Shown one piece after another: positions 1 to 7,979 of a DNA stretch of 64,000 bases. The position numbers and the translations under genes are program-made. Within the stretch, counting starts at the first letter, position 1, and the number at the start of each line of letters is the position of its first letter. The stretch is from Micromonospora sp. PLK6-60 (GTDB lineage: Bacteria; Actinomycetota; Actinomycetes; Mycobacteriales; Micromonosporaceae): assembly GCF_019890675.1 (NCBI RefSeq), contig NZ_JAIOAA010000003.1, positions 434,001 to 498,000 on the forward strand, written 5' to 3'. The notes under the pieces are model-generated. The model was not told where the DNA came from, did no database searches, and saw only the letters and a program-made list of their open reading frames with translations.

Positions 1-1402
1 CGTTGTCGGAGATCGGGCCGAAGGTGTCCATCGCCACGATCACGCCGACCGTGGTGAGCAGGCCGGTGCCGGCCAGCGCCACCGCGAACAGGGAGAGCGT
101 GATCGAGCTGCCGCCGAGCAGGAACGCGCCGAACACGCCGGCGCCGATCAGCAGCGCCGAGTAGACCGCCGACTCCAGGCCGACGCTGATGCCGGCGAGG
201 ATGACGGTGGCCGCGCCGGTCTGCGAGCTCTTGCCGATGTCCTGCACCGGACGCTTGTTGGTCTCGGTGAAGTAGCCGGTCAGCGCCTGGATCGCGGCGG
301 CCAGCACGATGCCGATCACGACCGCGCCGATGGCTACCAGCCGCGGGTCGCGGTCGATGCCGGTCAGCCCGCCCTCCAGCTCGTCGAAGGTCGCCGGCAG
401 GTACGCGAAGGCGGCGATCGCCACCAGCACCGCGGCGATCAGCGCGGAGAGGTAGAAGGCCCGGTTGATCGCGGTCAGGCCGTTGCGGTCGCTGGTGCGC
501 AGCCGGGTGATGAAGACGCCGACGATCGCGACCAGCACCCCGATGGTGGAGATGATCAGCGGGAAGACCAGGCCGGTCTCGCCGAACGCGGCCCGGCCGA
601 GGATCAGCGCGGCGACCAGCGTGACCGCGTACGACTCGAAGAGGTCGGCGGCCATGCCGGCGCAGTCGCCGACGTTGTCGCCGACGTTGTCGGCGATGGT
701 GGCGGCGTTGCGCGGGTCGTCCTCGGGGATGCCCTGCTCGACCTTGCCGACCAGGTCGGCGCCGACGTCGGCGGCCTTGGTGAAGATGCCGCCGCCGACC
801 CGCATGAACATGGCGAGCAGCGCGGCGCCGAAGCCGAAGCCCTCCAGCACCGTCGGCGCGTCGCCCTTGAAGAGCAGCACGACCAGCGCGGCGCCGAACA
901 GGCCGAGGCCGACGGTGAGGAAGCCGACCACGCCGCCGGTGCGGAACGCGATCTTCATGGCGCCCTCACGGCCACCTTCGCGCTCCCGGGCCGCCGCGGC
1001 GACCCGCAGGTTGGCGCGGGTGGCCAGCCACATGCCGGCACCACCGATGAACGCGCTGAACAGGGCGCCCACCACGAAGAAGGCCGACCGGCCGATCTTC
1101 ACCGCGATCTCGCTGCCGTCGGTGTCGTGCACCGGCAGCAGGAAGAGCAGTACGACGGCGACGACGACGAAGATCGCCAGCGTCCTGAACTGGCGGAGCA
1201 GGTAGGCCGAGGCGCCCTCCTGGACGGCCCCGGAGATCTCCTGCATGTTGGTGGTGCCCTTGCCGGCTGCCAGTACCGCCCTGGTGAGGGCGGCGGCGAA
1301 GACGAGTGCCACCAGCGCGATGACCGCGGCGATGACGACGTACGTCACGTTGGCTCCGGTAAGGGACAGCCCGCCGCCGTCGGCGGCCAAGGTCCCGGAC
1401 AT
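1..1402 (-). CDS. hppA: Membrane-bound proton-translocating pyrophosphatase, N-terminal 467 codons (cut by left window edge)
   Basis: This integral membrane enzyme couples hydrolysis of pyrophosphate to ion export. The reverse-strand translation shows several hydrophobic helices and the family's catalytic stretch: DVGADLVGKVE, then GIPEDDPRN, then ADNVGDNVGDCAG. The start is ATG at 1402, with AGGAGG six bases upstream. Members of the family are roughly 700-800 residues, so the C-terminal part lies outside the window. That part holds the residue separating K+-dependent from K+-independent types, so the class cannot be assigned. A 9-bp inverted repeat lies about 120 bp upstream of the start. 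In Streptomyces hppA also lies near bldG (from memory), which fits the neighbours here. The family assignment is very secure. Confidence 0.96.
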   Translation of the reverse strand, partial: MSGTLAADGGGLSLTGANVTYVVIAAVIALVALVFAAALTRAVLAAGKGTTNMQEISGAVQEGASAYLLRQFRTLAIFVVVAVVLLFLLPVHDTDGSEIAVKIGRSAFFVVGALFSAFIGGAGMWLATRANLRVAAAAREREGGREGAMKIAFRTGGVVGFLTVGLGLFGAALVVLLFKGDAPTVLEGFGFGAALLAMFMRVGGGIFTKAADVGADLVGKVEQGIPEDDPRNAATIADNVGDNVGDCAGMAADLFESYAVTLVAALILGRAAFGETGLVFPLIISTIGVLVAIVGVFITRLRTSDRNGLTAINRAFYLSALIAAVLVAIAAFAYLPATFDELEGGLTGIDRDPRLVAIGAVVIGIVLAAAIQALTGYFTETNKRPVQDIGKSSQTGAATVILAGISVGLESAVYSALLIGAGVFGAFLLGGSSITLSLFAVALAGTGLLTTVGVIVAMDTFGPISDN

Positions 1403-1518
1403 CTGTGTCCTCCTGTAACCGAACACTCGCGTCGATCCGTGGAGACGCACGGGCCGACGCCTTGGATGTGGACTCGCAAGCGCGCGCCAACCCACCCCGG
1501 CGGACCAGCGATGAACAC

Positions 1519-1543
1519 CCGTTCCCGCTGGCTGCGGGAACGG
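1519..1543. promoter_or_regulatory. Inverted repeat in the hppA upstream region
   Basis: Arms CCGTTCCCG and CGGGAACGG (1519-1527 and 1535-1543) are perfect complements separated by 7 nt. The repeat sits 117 bp upstream of the hppA start. It could be a protein-binding operator or an RNA hairpin in the leader; the sequence does not say which. Confidence 0.4.
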
Positions 1544-1673
1544 ATCACTTGCTGACAACCCGGGTACTGTAGCCCTCCGCAGTGTTGGAGGTCACACCGA
1601 GGTGGCACCGTGTCCCGATGATCTTCATCGCTGTGTTATGAGGAGTTATCTGATATAGAAGGCGGCCAGCACG

Positions 1674-1709
1674 ACGAGGCCGCGCCCCGGTTGCGGGACA
1701 CGGCCTCGT
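1674..1709 (-). terminator. Possible terminator downstream of the bldG operon
   Basis: Perfect 9-bp stem ACGAGGCCG/CGGCCTCGT with an 18-nt loop, about 40 bp beyond the stop codon of the anti-sigma gene. No T-tract follows, which is common in high-GC actinobacteria. Confidence 0.35.
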
Positions 1710-1747
1710 GGCGCGCCGGCGTCGGCCGGCGGTGGTTGCGGGGTGGG

Positions 1748-2185
1748 TCAGCGACCGGTCGGCCACACCATCCGGACCTCGGTGCCGACGCCCTCCGGCA
1801 CCGGGCGCACCTGGAGATCCTCGACGAACCCGGCGAGCAGGGCGAAGCCGACGCCGGTGGTGAGGTCGTCCTCGTCGAGCGACTCGTTGGCCAACTGGTC
1901 GGCGTTCAGCGCGGTCAGCCCGATGCTCGCCTCGATCGGCGCCCGGTCGATCACCCGCACCGTGTAGGAGCCGGTGTCGTCCATCTCCACCAGCACCGGA
2001 TCGGGCACGTGGTACTGCCGGTGCAGGGCCACCGCGCGGGTGCACGCCTCACCGATGGCCAGCCGCACCTCGTCCAGCAGGTCCTCCCGTACGCCGGCGC
2101 GGCGGGCGACCGCCACGCCGACCAGCCGGGCGGTGCGCACGTGCACCGGGGCGGGCGAGAAGGAGAGCTTGACCGTGGCCATCAT
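1748..2185 (-). CDS. Anti-sigma factor, RsbW-like GHKL ATPase domain, partner of BldG
   Basis: A 145-residue single-domain protein of the HATPase_c_2 (RsbW/SpoIIAB) type. Such proteins bind a sigma factor and are countered by a STAS anti-anti-sigma factor. The N-box region reads [12 protein letters not shown] (residues 41-52), so the Asn normally needed for Mg-ATP binding appears as Arg50. The glycine-rich GVGFALL segment near the C-terminus is kept. The ATG overlaps the bldG stop codon in an ATGA, so translation is probably coupled; a second ATG follows directly. By order and sequence it matches the gene beside bldG in Streptomyces (SCO3548, from memory). Kinase activity on BldG is doubtful given the N-box change. 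Confidence 0.88.
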   Translation of the reverse strand: MMATVKLSFSPAPVHVRTARLVGVAVARRAGVREDLLDEVRLAIGEACTRAVALHRQYHVPDPVLVEMDDTGSYTVRVIDRAPIEASIGLTALNADQLANESLDEDDLTTGVGFALLAGFVEDLQVRPVPEGVGTEVRMVWPTGR

Positions 2186-2529
2186 GCCGCCGGGCCGGCG
2201 GCGACCGCCGCGTCGACCGTGGCGTGCAGCGGGAAGACCTGGTCCAGGGCGGTGATCCGGAAGATCTTGAGCAGCGGCTCCTTGTCGCAGACGAGCGCGA
2301 ACGTGCCACCGACGGTGCGCAGCCGCTTGAGCGCGCCGACCAGCACGCCGAGGCCGGTGGAGTCGAGGAAGTCCACCCGGCCGAGGTCCACCACCACGTG
2401 GCGGGCCCCGCCGTCGATCAACTCAAGGAGTCGTTCGCGCAGGCGGGGGGCCGTGTAGACGTCCACCTCACCGCCGACCTCGAGCACGGTGTGCTCGCCC
2501 ACGGTGCGGGTCGCCAGCGACAGCTCCAT
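2182..2529 (-). CDS. bldG: STAS-domain anti-anti-sigma factor BldG
   Basis: A 115-residue single STAS domain, the usual length of BldG/RsbV proteins. It starts [15 protein letters not shown] and carries the phosphorylation-site motif [10 protein letters not shown], with Ser57 as expected phosphoacceptor. In Streptomyces BldG governs development, antibiotic production and osmotic stress by releasing sigma factors from anti-sigma partners; that role is inferred here from near-identity of the motifs. The ATG at 2529 was chosen because GGGAGGG lies a few bases upstream; a longer reading frame to 2643 has no such site. The gene is first in a two-gene operon with the anti-sigma gene and is divergent from the helicase, with about 130 bp between them. 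Confidence 0.93.
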   Translation of the reverse strand: MELSLATRTVGEHTVLEVGGEVDVYTAPRLRERLLELIDGGARHVVVDLGRVDFLDSTGLGVLVGALKRLRTVGGTFALVCDKEPLLKIFRITALDQVFPLHATVDAAVAAGPAA

Positions 2530-2660
2530 CGGTCCCTCCCTCGCAAGAGCCGTAAACTCTCCTGGGCATCTAACCACCTTCCACCAGACGAACCCGAAGG
2601 TCACCGGCAGAGGCAACCCATACCCACCGGCCCCGGGCTTCACCCCGAACCAGTGCGAGA

Positions 2661-5174
2661 GTGCAGGACGTGACCGACGACAGCCCCCGCCCGGCGCCCC
2701 CGGCGCCGCGCGCCGACCGGCAGCCGTCGGCCGCGGACCCGGGCACCGGGCGGGCGCCGGCCGACCTGCTGCGCCGGCTGCGCGCCCGGACGACCACCGA
2801 CCCGGTCACCCACGTCGAGCGGGTGCCCGCCCGGGCGGGCACGACCGCGCCGTGGCCGGCGTGGGCCCCGGCGGAGCTGCGGGCGGCGTTCGCCCGGCGC
2901 GGCGTCACCGCGCCGTGGCGGCACCAGGCCGAGGCGGCGGAGCTGGCGTACGCCGGCCGGCACGTCGTCGTCGCCACCGGCACCGCCTCGGGCAAGTCGC
3001 TGGCCTACCAGCTCCCGGCGCTGGCCACCCTGCTGGCCGACCCGCGGGCGACGGTGCTCTACCTGGCCCCCACCAAGGCGCTCGCCGCCGACCAGCTGCG
3101 GGCGGTCGCCGCGCTGGAACTGGAGGACGTCCGCCCGGCCTGCTACGACGGCGACACCCCCCGGGCCGAGCGGGAGTGGATCCGGCGGCACTCCCGGTTC
3201 GTGCTGACCAACCCGGACATGCTGCACCACGGCATCCTGCCCGGGCACGCCCAGTGGTCGGGCTTCCTGCGCCGGCTGACCCACGTGGTGGTCGACGAGT
3301 GCCACACCTACCGGGGGGTGTTCGGCTCGCACGTGGCGCACGTGCTGCGCCGGCTGCGGCGGCAGTGCGCGAAGTACGGCCGGCCCAGCCGCCCCGGGCT
3401 GCCCGCCGGGCCGACGTTCGTACTGGCCTCGGCCACCTCCGGCGACCCGGCGACCACCGCCGGCCGGCTCACCGGCCTGCCGGTCACCGCCGTCACCGAG
3501 GACAGCTCGCCGCGCGGCGGGGTGACCTTCGCGCTCTGGGAGCCGCCGCTGCTGCCGGCCGCCGCCGAGGACCAGGCCGCGGACCTGGCGCCGGTCCGCC
3601 GCTCGGCGCTGCGGGAGACCGCCGACCTGCTCGCCGACACGGTCGCCGAGGGGGTACGCACGCTCGCCTTCGTCCGCTCCCGCAAGGGCGCCGAGGTGGT
3701 CGCGGCGAGCGCCCGGCGCGGGCTGGACGAGGCGGTGCCCGGCCTGGGTGAGCGGGTGGCCGCCTACCGGGCCGGTTACCTGCGGGAGGAGCGGCGGGAG
3801 CTGGAACGGGCCCTGCTCCGCGGCGACCTGCTCGGGCTCGCCTCAACGAACGCACTGGAGCTGGGGGTCGACCTGGTCGGGCTGGACGCGGTGCTGATCT
3901 GCGGCTGGCCGGGCACCCGGGCGTCGCTGTGGCAGCAGGCGGGCCGAGCCGGCCGCTCCGGCGGGGAGGCCCTCGCCGTGCTGGTGGCCCGGGACGACCC
4001 GCTGGACACCTACCTGGTGCACCACCCCGAGGCGCTGTTCGGCCGGCCGGTCGAGGCGACCGTGCTCGACCCGGCCAACCCGTACGTGCTCGCCCCGCAG
4101 CTGGCCTGCGCCGCGGCCGAGGCCCCGCTGACCCCCGCCGACCTGGAACTCTTCGGCGAGGGGGCCAAGGAGGCGGTCGAGTCGCTGGTCGAGGCGGGCG
4201 CACTGCGGCAGCGGCCCACCGGCTGGTACTGGCGGCACCGGGAACGCCCCGAGGTGGACCTGCGCGGTTCCGACGGCGCGCCGGTCTGCGTGGTGGAGGC
4301 GTCCACCGGGCGGCTGCTCGGCACCGTCGACGGCGGCTCGTCGCACTTCCTCGTCCACTCCGGCGCCGTCTACCTGCACCAGGGCGTCTCGTACGTGGTC
4401 GACTCGCTGGACCTGGCCGACGGCTGCGCGCTGGTGCACGCCGAGGAGCCGGACTGGTCCACCCACGCCCGGGACGTCATCTCGCTGTCGGTGGCCTCGG
4501 TGCGCTCGTACACCGACGCCGGGCCGGTCGGGCTATTCCTCGGCGAGGTCGACGTGACCAGCCAGGTGGTGTCGTACCAGCGGCGGCGGATCGCCTCGGG
4601 CGAGGTGATCGACACCCGGCCGCTGGACCTGCCGACCCGGGAGCTGCGGACGGTCGCGGTGTGGTTCACCGTGTCGCCGGAGTCGCTGGCGCGCGCCGGG
4701 GTGCAGACGGCCGACATCCCGGGCGCGCTGCACGCCGCCGAGCACGCGGCGATCGGGCTGCTGCCGCTGATGGCCACCTGCGACCGGTGGGACATCGGCG
4801 GGCTCTCCACCGCGATCCACCCGGACACCGAGGCGCCGACGGTCTTCGTCTACGACGGGCATCCGGGCGGCGCGGGCTTCGCCGAGCGGGCGTACCGGAC
4901 GGCGGCGGCCTGGCTGCGGGCCACCCGGGACGCGATCGCCGAGTGCGGGTGCGAGACCGGCTGCCCGTCCTGCGTGCAGTCCCCGAAGTGCGGCAACGGC
5001 AACAACCCGCTGTCCAAACCGGACGCGCTCAAGGTGCTCGACGTGGTGCTGGCGAACCTGCCCCCGGCCGAGGCGGACCCGCTCCCGGCTGATGATCCGA
5101 CCGTGCCGGCGCTGCCCCAGCAGGGTGACCGGAGCGGCGACGTGCCCGCCGGGGACGTGCGATCCGGGGGTTGA
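2661..5174 (+). CDS. DEAD/DEAH-box helicase with C-terminal DUF1998 cysteine cluster (MrfA/Hrq1-like)
   Basis: An 837-residue superfamily 2 helicase. The Walker A segment ATGTASGKS is at about residues 105-113 and the motif II box DECH at 212-215. A helicase C-terminal domain follows, with the arginine-finger-like [10 protein letters not shown]. The last third is the DUF1998-type module ending in CxCxxxCPSCxxSPKCGN near residue 761, the four-cysteine signature of MrfA, a helicase linked to mitomycin repair in Bacillus. A DNA-repair role is inferred from that family. The start is the GTG at 2661; a GTG at 2670 is possible and neither has a strong Shine-Dalgarno site. An orthologue beside bldG and the tad cluster occurs in Streptomyces and Mycobacterium (Rv3649, from memory). 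Confidence 0.9.
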   Translation: MQDVTDDSPRPAPPAPRADRQPSAADPGTGRAPADLLRRLRARTTTDPVTHVERVPARAGTTAPWPAWAPAELRAAFARRGVTAPWRHQAEAAELAYAGRHVVVATGTASGKSLAYQLPALATLLADPRATVLYLAPTKALAADQLRAVAALELEDVRPACYDGDTPRAEREWIRRHSRFVLTNPDMLHHGILPGHAQWSGFLRRLTHVVVDECHTYRGVFGSHVAHVLRRLRRQCAKYGRPSRPGLPAGPTFVLASATSGDPATTAGRLTGLPVTAVTEDSSPRGGVTFALWEPPLLPAAAEDQAADLAPVRRSALRETADLLADTVAEGVRTLAFVRSRKGAEVVAASARRGLDEAVPGLGERVAAYRAGYLREERRELERALLRGDLLGLASTNALELGVDLVGLDAVLICGWPGTRASLWQQAGRAGRSGGEALAVLVARDDPLDTYLVHHPEALFGRPVEATVLDPANPYVLAPQLACAAAEAPLTPADLELFGEGAKEAVESLVEAGALRQRPTGWYWRHRERPEVDLRGSDGAPVCVVEASTGRLLGTVDGGSSHFLVHSGAVYLHQGVSYVVDSLDLADGCALVHAEEPDWSTHARDVISLSVASVRSYTDAGPVGLFLGEVDVTSQVVSYQRRRIASGEVIDTRPLDLPTRELRTVAVWFTVSPESLARAGVQTADIPGALHAAEHAAIGLLPLMATCDRWDIGGLSTAIHPDTEAPTVFVYDGHPGGAGFAERAYRTAAAWLRATRDAIAECGCETGCPSCVQSPKCGNGNNPLSKPDALKVLDVVLANLPPAEADPLPADDPTVPALPQQGDRSGDVPAGDVRSGG

Positions 5175-5189
5175 TCTTGCCTCCGCCGG

Positions 5190-5350
5190 CACACCCCCAT
5201 CTCCCGCACGTCGGGCCCTCCCTCGCCCGACATACCGCCACCTCCCGCACCTCGGCCCCACCCGCCTGACGCACGCCCAAATCCCGCACTTTGGGCTCTC
5301 CCTCGCCCGGCACACCCCCACCTGCCGCACGTGGGGGCCCACCCGGGACC
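5190..5350 (+). repeat. Minisatellite array 1: four degenerate units of about 40 bp
   Basis: The 315-bp gap between the helicase and the next gene holds no credible gene but does hold a tandem array. The heptamer CCCGCAC (or GCCGCAC) recurs at 5203, 5244, 5283 and 5324, spacing 41, 39 and 41 bp. Flanking words such as CTCCCTCGCCCG and CACACCCCCA recur with it. Two other arrays in the window (20320 and 32653) have a similar period and a CCGCA core. Confidence 0.75.
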
Positions 5351-5489
5351 GGTCGGCGGACAAGACATGCATGAGCGCCGTGCGGGCGGGGCATTGATAC
5401 ATGGGAGCGCTTCCATAGGAAGTCATCGTTGACTCGCCGGCGCTCGACCACCAGCCGTATTCGCCGTTCCCGTTGCCGCAGGAGGAGCC

Positions 5490-5696
5490 GTGGCCGACAC
5501 CATCGCCGAGACCGTCGACCTGCTCTACGCCATCGACCAGGAGAAACTCACCCCCGACCAGTTGATATCGCTCGGCGCGGCGCTGGCCTCGCTCGCCCAG
5601 GCGGAACGGCTCGCCGAGATCGAGGAACACCTGCGCCGGATCCACCAGGTGCTGAACGGTTGGGCGATGAAGGCCACCATGGAGGTCGGACGCTGA
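5490..5696 (+). CDS. Small conserved hypothetical protein (68 aa)
   Basis: A 68-residue, mostly helical acidic protein with no Cys and no membrane segment. I do not recognise the family. The GTG start has a strong GGAGGAG four bases upstream, and the codon bias is normal for the genome, so the gene looks real. The sequence has two amphipathic helices (LTPDQLISLGAALASLAQ, then RLAEIEEHLRRIHQVL), which would suit a dimer or an adaptor. It lies 50 bp upstream of the LURP-one-related gene on the same strand and may be co-transcribed with it. No function can be proposed. Confidence 0.7.
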   Translation: MADTIAETVDLLYAIDQEKLTPDQLISLGAALASLAQAERLAEIEEHLRRIHQVLNGWAMKATMEVGR

Positions 5697-5746
5697 CGGG
5701 CCAGCTGTGCGAGACTCCGGCCCGACCCCCTTGAATTGGAGACTTC

Positions 5747-6325
5747 ATGCAGCTCGACGCCCTTCAGCAACAGCAGCAGTTCCACGTCCGGCAGCGGATC
5801 CGGATGATGGTCAACCAGTACGAGGTCCACAGCGTCGCGCCGGACGGCTCGGAGGGCGGGCTGCTGGCGTTCGCCCAGCAGAAGCGCCTCGCCTTCAAGG
5901 AGCAGGTGACCATCTACACCGACGACTCGAAGCAGACCCCGCTGCTCGGGTTCAAGGCCCGCCAGCGGCTCGACCTCGGCGCCACGTACGACGTGACCGA
6001 CCACGCGGGGCAGCCGATCGGGCTGTTCCGCAAGGACTTCGCCCAGTCCCTGCTCCGCTCGACGTGGCACGTCGAGCAGGCTGGTCTGCCGCAGATCACC
6101 GGCCAGGAGCGGAGCATGCCGGTGGCCCTGCTGCGGCGCTTCGTCGACTCGCTGTCCTGGCTGCCATACCACTTCGACTTCACCGCCAACGGCCAGCCGG
6201 TCTTCTCGGTGATCAAGAAGTGGGGCCTGCGCGACCGGTACGTGGTCGAGATCCAGCACCCGCAGGTCGACCGCCGACTGGTGATCGCCATGGCGATCGG
6301 CCTGGACGCGCTCCAGGGCCGCTGA
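5747..6325 (+). CDS. LURP-one-related / phospholipid-scramblase-like family protein
   Basis: A 192-residue protein with the beta-barrel pattern of the LURP-one/Tubby-like-C family: repeated short strands such as LLAFAQQKRLAFKEQVTIY, GFKARQRLDLGATYDV and GLFRKDFAQSLLRSTW. It ends with a hydrophobic helix (LVIAMAIGLDAL), which in this fold is buried in the barrel. The function of bacterial members is unknown; membrane or phospholipid association is an extrapolation from scramblases. ATG start with GGAGA upstream. A very strong terminator follows 9 bp after the stop codon. Confidence 0.82.
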   Translation: MQLDALQQQQQFHVRQRIRMMVNQYEVHSVAPDGSEGGLLAFAQQKRLAFKEQVTIYTDDSKQTPLLGFKARQRLDLGATYDVTDHAGQPIGLFRKDFAQSLLRSTWHVEQAGLPQITGQERSMPVALLRRFVDSLSWLPYHFDFTANGQPVFSVIKKWGLRDRYVVEIQHPQVDRRLVIAMAIGLDALQGR

Positions 6326-6334
6326 TCAGGCCCG

Positions 6335-6366
6335 GGGGGCGCGTACCACCCGAGGTACGCGCCCCC
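6335..6366 (+). terminator. Strong rho-independent-type hairpin after the LURP-one gene
   Basis: Perfect 13-bp stem GGGGGCGCGTACC/GGTACGCGCCCCC (6335-6347 and 6354-6366) with a 6-nt loop. It begins 9 nt after the stop codon. Confidence 0.85.
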
Positions 6367-6476
6367 GCCCGCCTTCCCCGTGAACCCACCCGCGGTAGAT
6401 CTTGGCGACTTATCGTCTGCTACGAACGGTGAGCCGTTCCGTCCGGTTTGGTCTCGCCCGAACTTCGATGGTTCCG

Positions 6477-6482
6477 TAGCCT
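6477..6482 (+). promoter_or_regulatory. TAGCCT -10 box of a probable leaderless promoter
   Basis: TAGCCT ends 8 nt before the ATG at 6491, which has no Shine-Dalgarno site. The spacing suggests transcription starts at or next to the start codon. Confidence 0.4.
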
Positions 6483-6490
6483 CGACGCCC

Positions 6491-6910
6491 ATGGGGAACC
6501 TTGCTGCGGCGGGCTTCGGCGCCCTCGCCAGCCTCGTCGTTGTGGCCATTGGCGCATTGCTCCAGGCCCAGCGCGAGCGTCGGCACTGGCTCCGCGATCA
6601 GACGCTTCGAGGAGCTGTCGACTACGTCACCAGCACGCGGTACCTGCTCAACAAGTTTCGGACGGTGGGCGAGCGCGGCATGGATCAGGACGACCGACGA
6701 GAGTGGCGGAAGACGATGCAAGTCGCCCGTTCCACTCTCACCCTCTTGTGCAGCGCCAAGACGGTGTCACTGGCGAATGACGTCGCAGAGGCGCTCCGCC
6801 GTCTCGGCCCCGACTCTGACCCGGCTCAGCATGCGGTGGCGGAAACAGCCTTCCAGAACCTGGTCCGCCAACTGCGGAAGGAACTCGGCTCCCCGCACCT
6901 GGGTAGTTGA
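6491..6910 (+). CDS. Hypothetical membrane-anchored protein (139 aa)
   Basis: I do not recognise this gene. From the ATG at 6491 it encodes one N-terminal membrane helix (FGALASLVVVAIGALLQA). A basic, helical cytoplasmic segment follows, rich in Arg, Trp and Gln (RERRHWLRDQTLRG), and no known domain. The frame stays open upstream to 6380, but that extension is not typical coding sequence and lacks a ribosome site. A leaderless TAGCCT box supports the 6491 start. By eye the segment 6400-6900 is lower in GC and less biased at third codon positions than its neighbours, suggesting later acquisition. It is convergent with the tad operon. Confidence 0.6.
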   Translation: MGNLAAAGFGALASLVVVAIGALLQAQRERRHWLRDQTLRGAVDYVTSTRYLLNKFRTVGERGMDQDDRREWRKTMQVARSTLTLLCSAKTVSLANDVAEALRRLGPDSDPAQHAVAETAFQNLVRQLRKELGSPHLGS

Positions 6911-6986
6911 CTCCGGCACCGGTTGGATGAGCGACCAGCCGATGCAACCCACCTGCGTAGGTCGGCGCAGGTCATCCGGCCGACGG

Positions 6987-7427
6987 TCAACCGCGCACCG
7001 GCCCGGCGCGGGAGGTCACGCTGACCACCCGCACCAGCCCCGGCAGCGCGGTCACCGTGATCTCGGCGGTCACCAGCACGTCCAGGCCGTCGAGCCGGCA
7101 GGCGGCCAGCCGCGCGCCGTTCGCCCGGGTGATCTCGGCCGCCGCAGCGCAGGCCAGGTCGCTGCCCCCGACCGCCCGGCCGGCTCCGGCCAGCGCGCCG
7201 AGATCGGCCGCGACCCGGGCCTGCTGCCGCGCCGTCCGGGCGGCACCGACCGTCGCGCCGAAGAGGCCGAACACGACGAAGACCAGCCCGACAGCGAGGA
7301 GGTAGACCGTCGCGCCACCCCGCTCGGCGGCGGCGGCAGGTGCGCCGTGCCCGATCTGACGGTCGGTGCCGTCTCGTGCGCCGCATTCCTCGTGTCCGGC
7401 GTCGATGGTGGGGCACCGGCCGGTCAT
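6987..7427 (-). CDS. TadE-like pseudopilin, Rv3654c family (last gene of the tad operon)
   Basis: A 146-residue protein with one N-terminal hydrophobic helix (ATVYLLAVGLVFVVFGLFGA, about residues 39-58). The Ala-rich amphipathic stretch after it is typical of TadE/TadG-like minor pilins. Basic residues precede the helix, as in prepilins. The family usually sits last in the actinobacterial helicase/tad neighbourhood (Rv3654c in M. tuberculosis, from memory). Its ATG overlaps the stop codon of the upstream tadE in an ATGA, so the genes are translationally coupled. The role in pilus assembly is inferred from context. The first 35 or so residues are poorly conserved in character, so the true start could be slightly downstream. 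Confidence 0.82.
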   Translation of the reverse strand: MTGRCPTIDAGHEECGARDGTDRQIGHGAPAAAAERGGATVYLLAVGLVFVVFGLFGATVGAARTARQQARVAADLGALAGAGRAVGGSDLACAAAAEITRANGARLAACRLDGLDVLVTAEITVTALPGLVRVVSVTSRAGPVRG

Positions 7428-7792
7428 GGCCGCGCCTCGGGTAGGCCAGGCTCGACGGCGGCGACCGCGCTGGCCGCCACCGTGAGTCGCGGCAGCCGGG
7501 CACCGAGCGCCCGGACCGGGGCGCGGACGGTGGCGGTCACCCGGTCTCCGTCCACCGCGACCCGCACCTGCGCCCCGCGCGGTGCGGTGCCGGCAACCGC
7601 CGCGGCACCGGCCTCGCCCCGGGACGCGGCCAGCGCCGCGTCCCGGGCCGCGGCCAGGCAGCCCGCCTTGGTGGCGACCGCGTCCATCGCGGTCAGTCCG
7701 GTGAGCAGCAACAGGGTCAGCGCCGGCAGACCGGCCGCCAGTTCGGCCGTGAACGAACCCCGGTCCCGGCCGGCCCGCCGGCGCCCGCTCAC
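7424..7792 (-). CDS. tadE: TadE-family minor pilin
   Basis: A 122-residue prepilin-like protein. It has a basic N-terminus (RRRAGRDRGSFTAELA), in which the G-S-F-T-A-E segment resembles a prepilin peptidase cleavage site with Glu at the +5 region. A membrane helix follows (LTLLLLTGL), then a small periplasmic domain. TadE-type minor pilins prime or cap the Flp pilus. The GTG start overlaps the stop of the preceding pilin gene (GTGA) and the stop overlaps the next gene (ATGA), placing it firmly inside the operon. M. tuberculosis Rv3655c is the positional counterpart (from memory). Confidence 0.87.
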   Translation of the reverse strand: MSGRRRAGRDRGSFTAELAAGLPALTLLLLTGLTAMDAVATKAGCLAAARDAALAASRGEAGAAAVAGTAPRGAQVRVAVDGDRVTATVRAPVRALGARLPRLTVAASAVAAVEPGLPEARP

Positions 7793-7956
7793 TTGAGCGC
7801 GCGGTCGATGACCGCGGTCAACGCCGACTGCACGTTGCCCGACGTGAGCACCTTCAGCAGGATGCCCGCGAAGGCCACCGCGGCGAGCGTGCCGACCGCG
7901 TACTCGGCGGTGTTCATCCCGGCGTCCCCGCGCAGGCGGGCGACGAGTTTGCGCAT
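7789..7956 (-). CDS. Flp-like major pilin precursor, DUF4244 family (55 aa)
   Basis: A very short prepilin: a basic leader (MRKLVARLRG), then DAGMNTAEYAVGTLAA and a hydrophobic stretch (VAFAGILLKVL). The G-MNTAEYA-type junction matches the Flp processing site, where a prepilin peptidase cuts after Gly and Glu is at +5. This is the expected main subunit of the Tad pilus. The ATG has GAGGGGAG upstream, the strongest ribosome site in this operon, which suits a highly expressed pilin. It lies 23 bp downstream of tadC and overlaps tadE at GTGA. No prepilin peptidase gene is present in the window. Confidence 0.9.
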   Translation of the reverse strand: MRKLVARLRGDAGMNTAEYAVGTLAAVAFAGILLKVLTSGNVQSALTAVIDRALK

Positions 7957-7979
7957 TGCCGTTCTCCCCTCGTTGGTTT

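Larger units (their letters stand above)
1403..1747. other. Intergenic region between hppA and the anti-sigma gene
   Basis: I see no convincing gene in this 345-bp gap. It holds a possible terminator hairpin for the anti-sigma gene at 1674-1709. Next to it is a short AT-richer patch (1620-1660). A perfect 9-bp inverted repeat (1519-1543) falls in the presumed leader or promoter of hppA. No clear -35/-10 pair stands out. Confidence 0.5.

Noticed and set aside
1..1402. Assignment of HppA as K+-dependent or Na+-pumping
   Set aside because: The deciding residues are C-terminal to the visible part and lie outside the window.
2530..2643. Longer N-terminus for BldG
   Set aside because: The ATG at 2529 has a good ribosome site, matches the known BldG N-terminus and gives the standard length; the extension has no similarity to STAS proteins.
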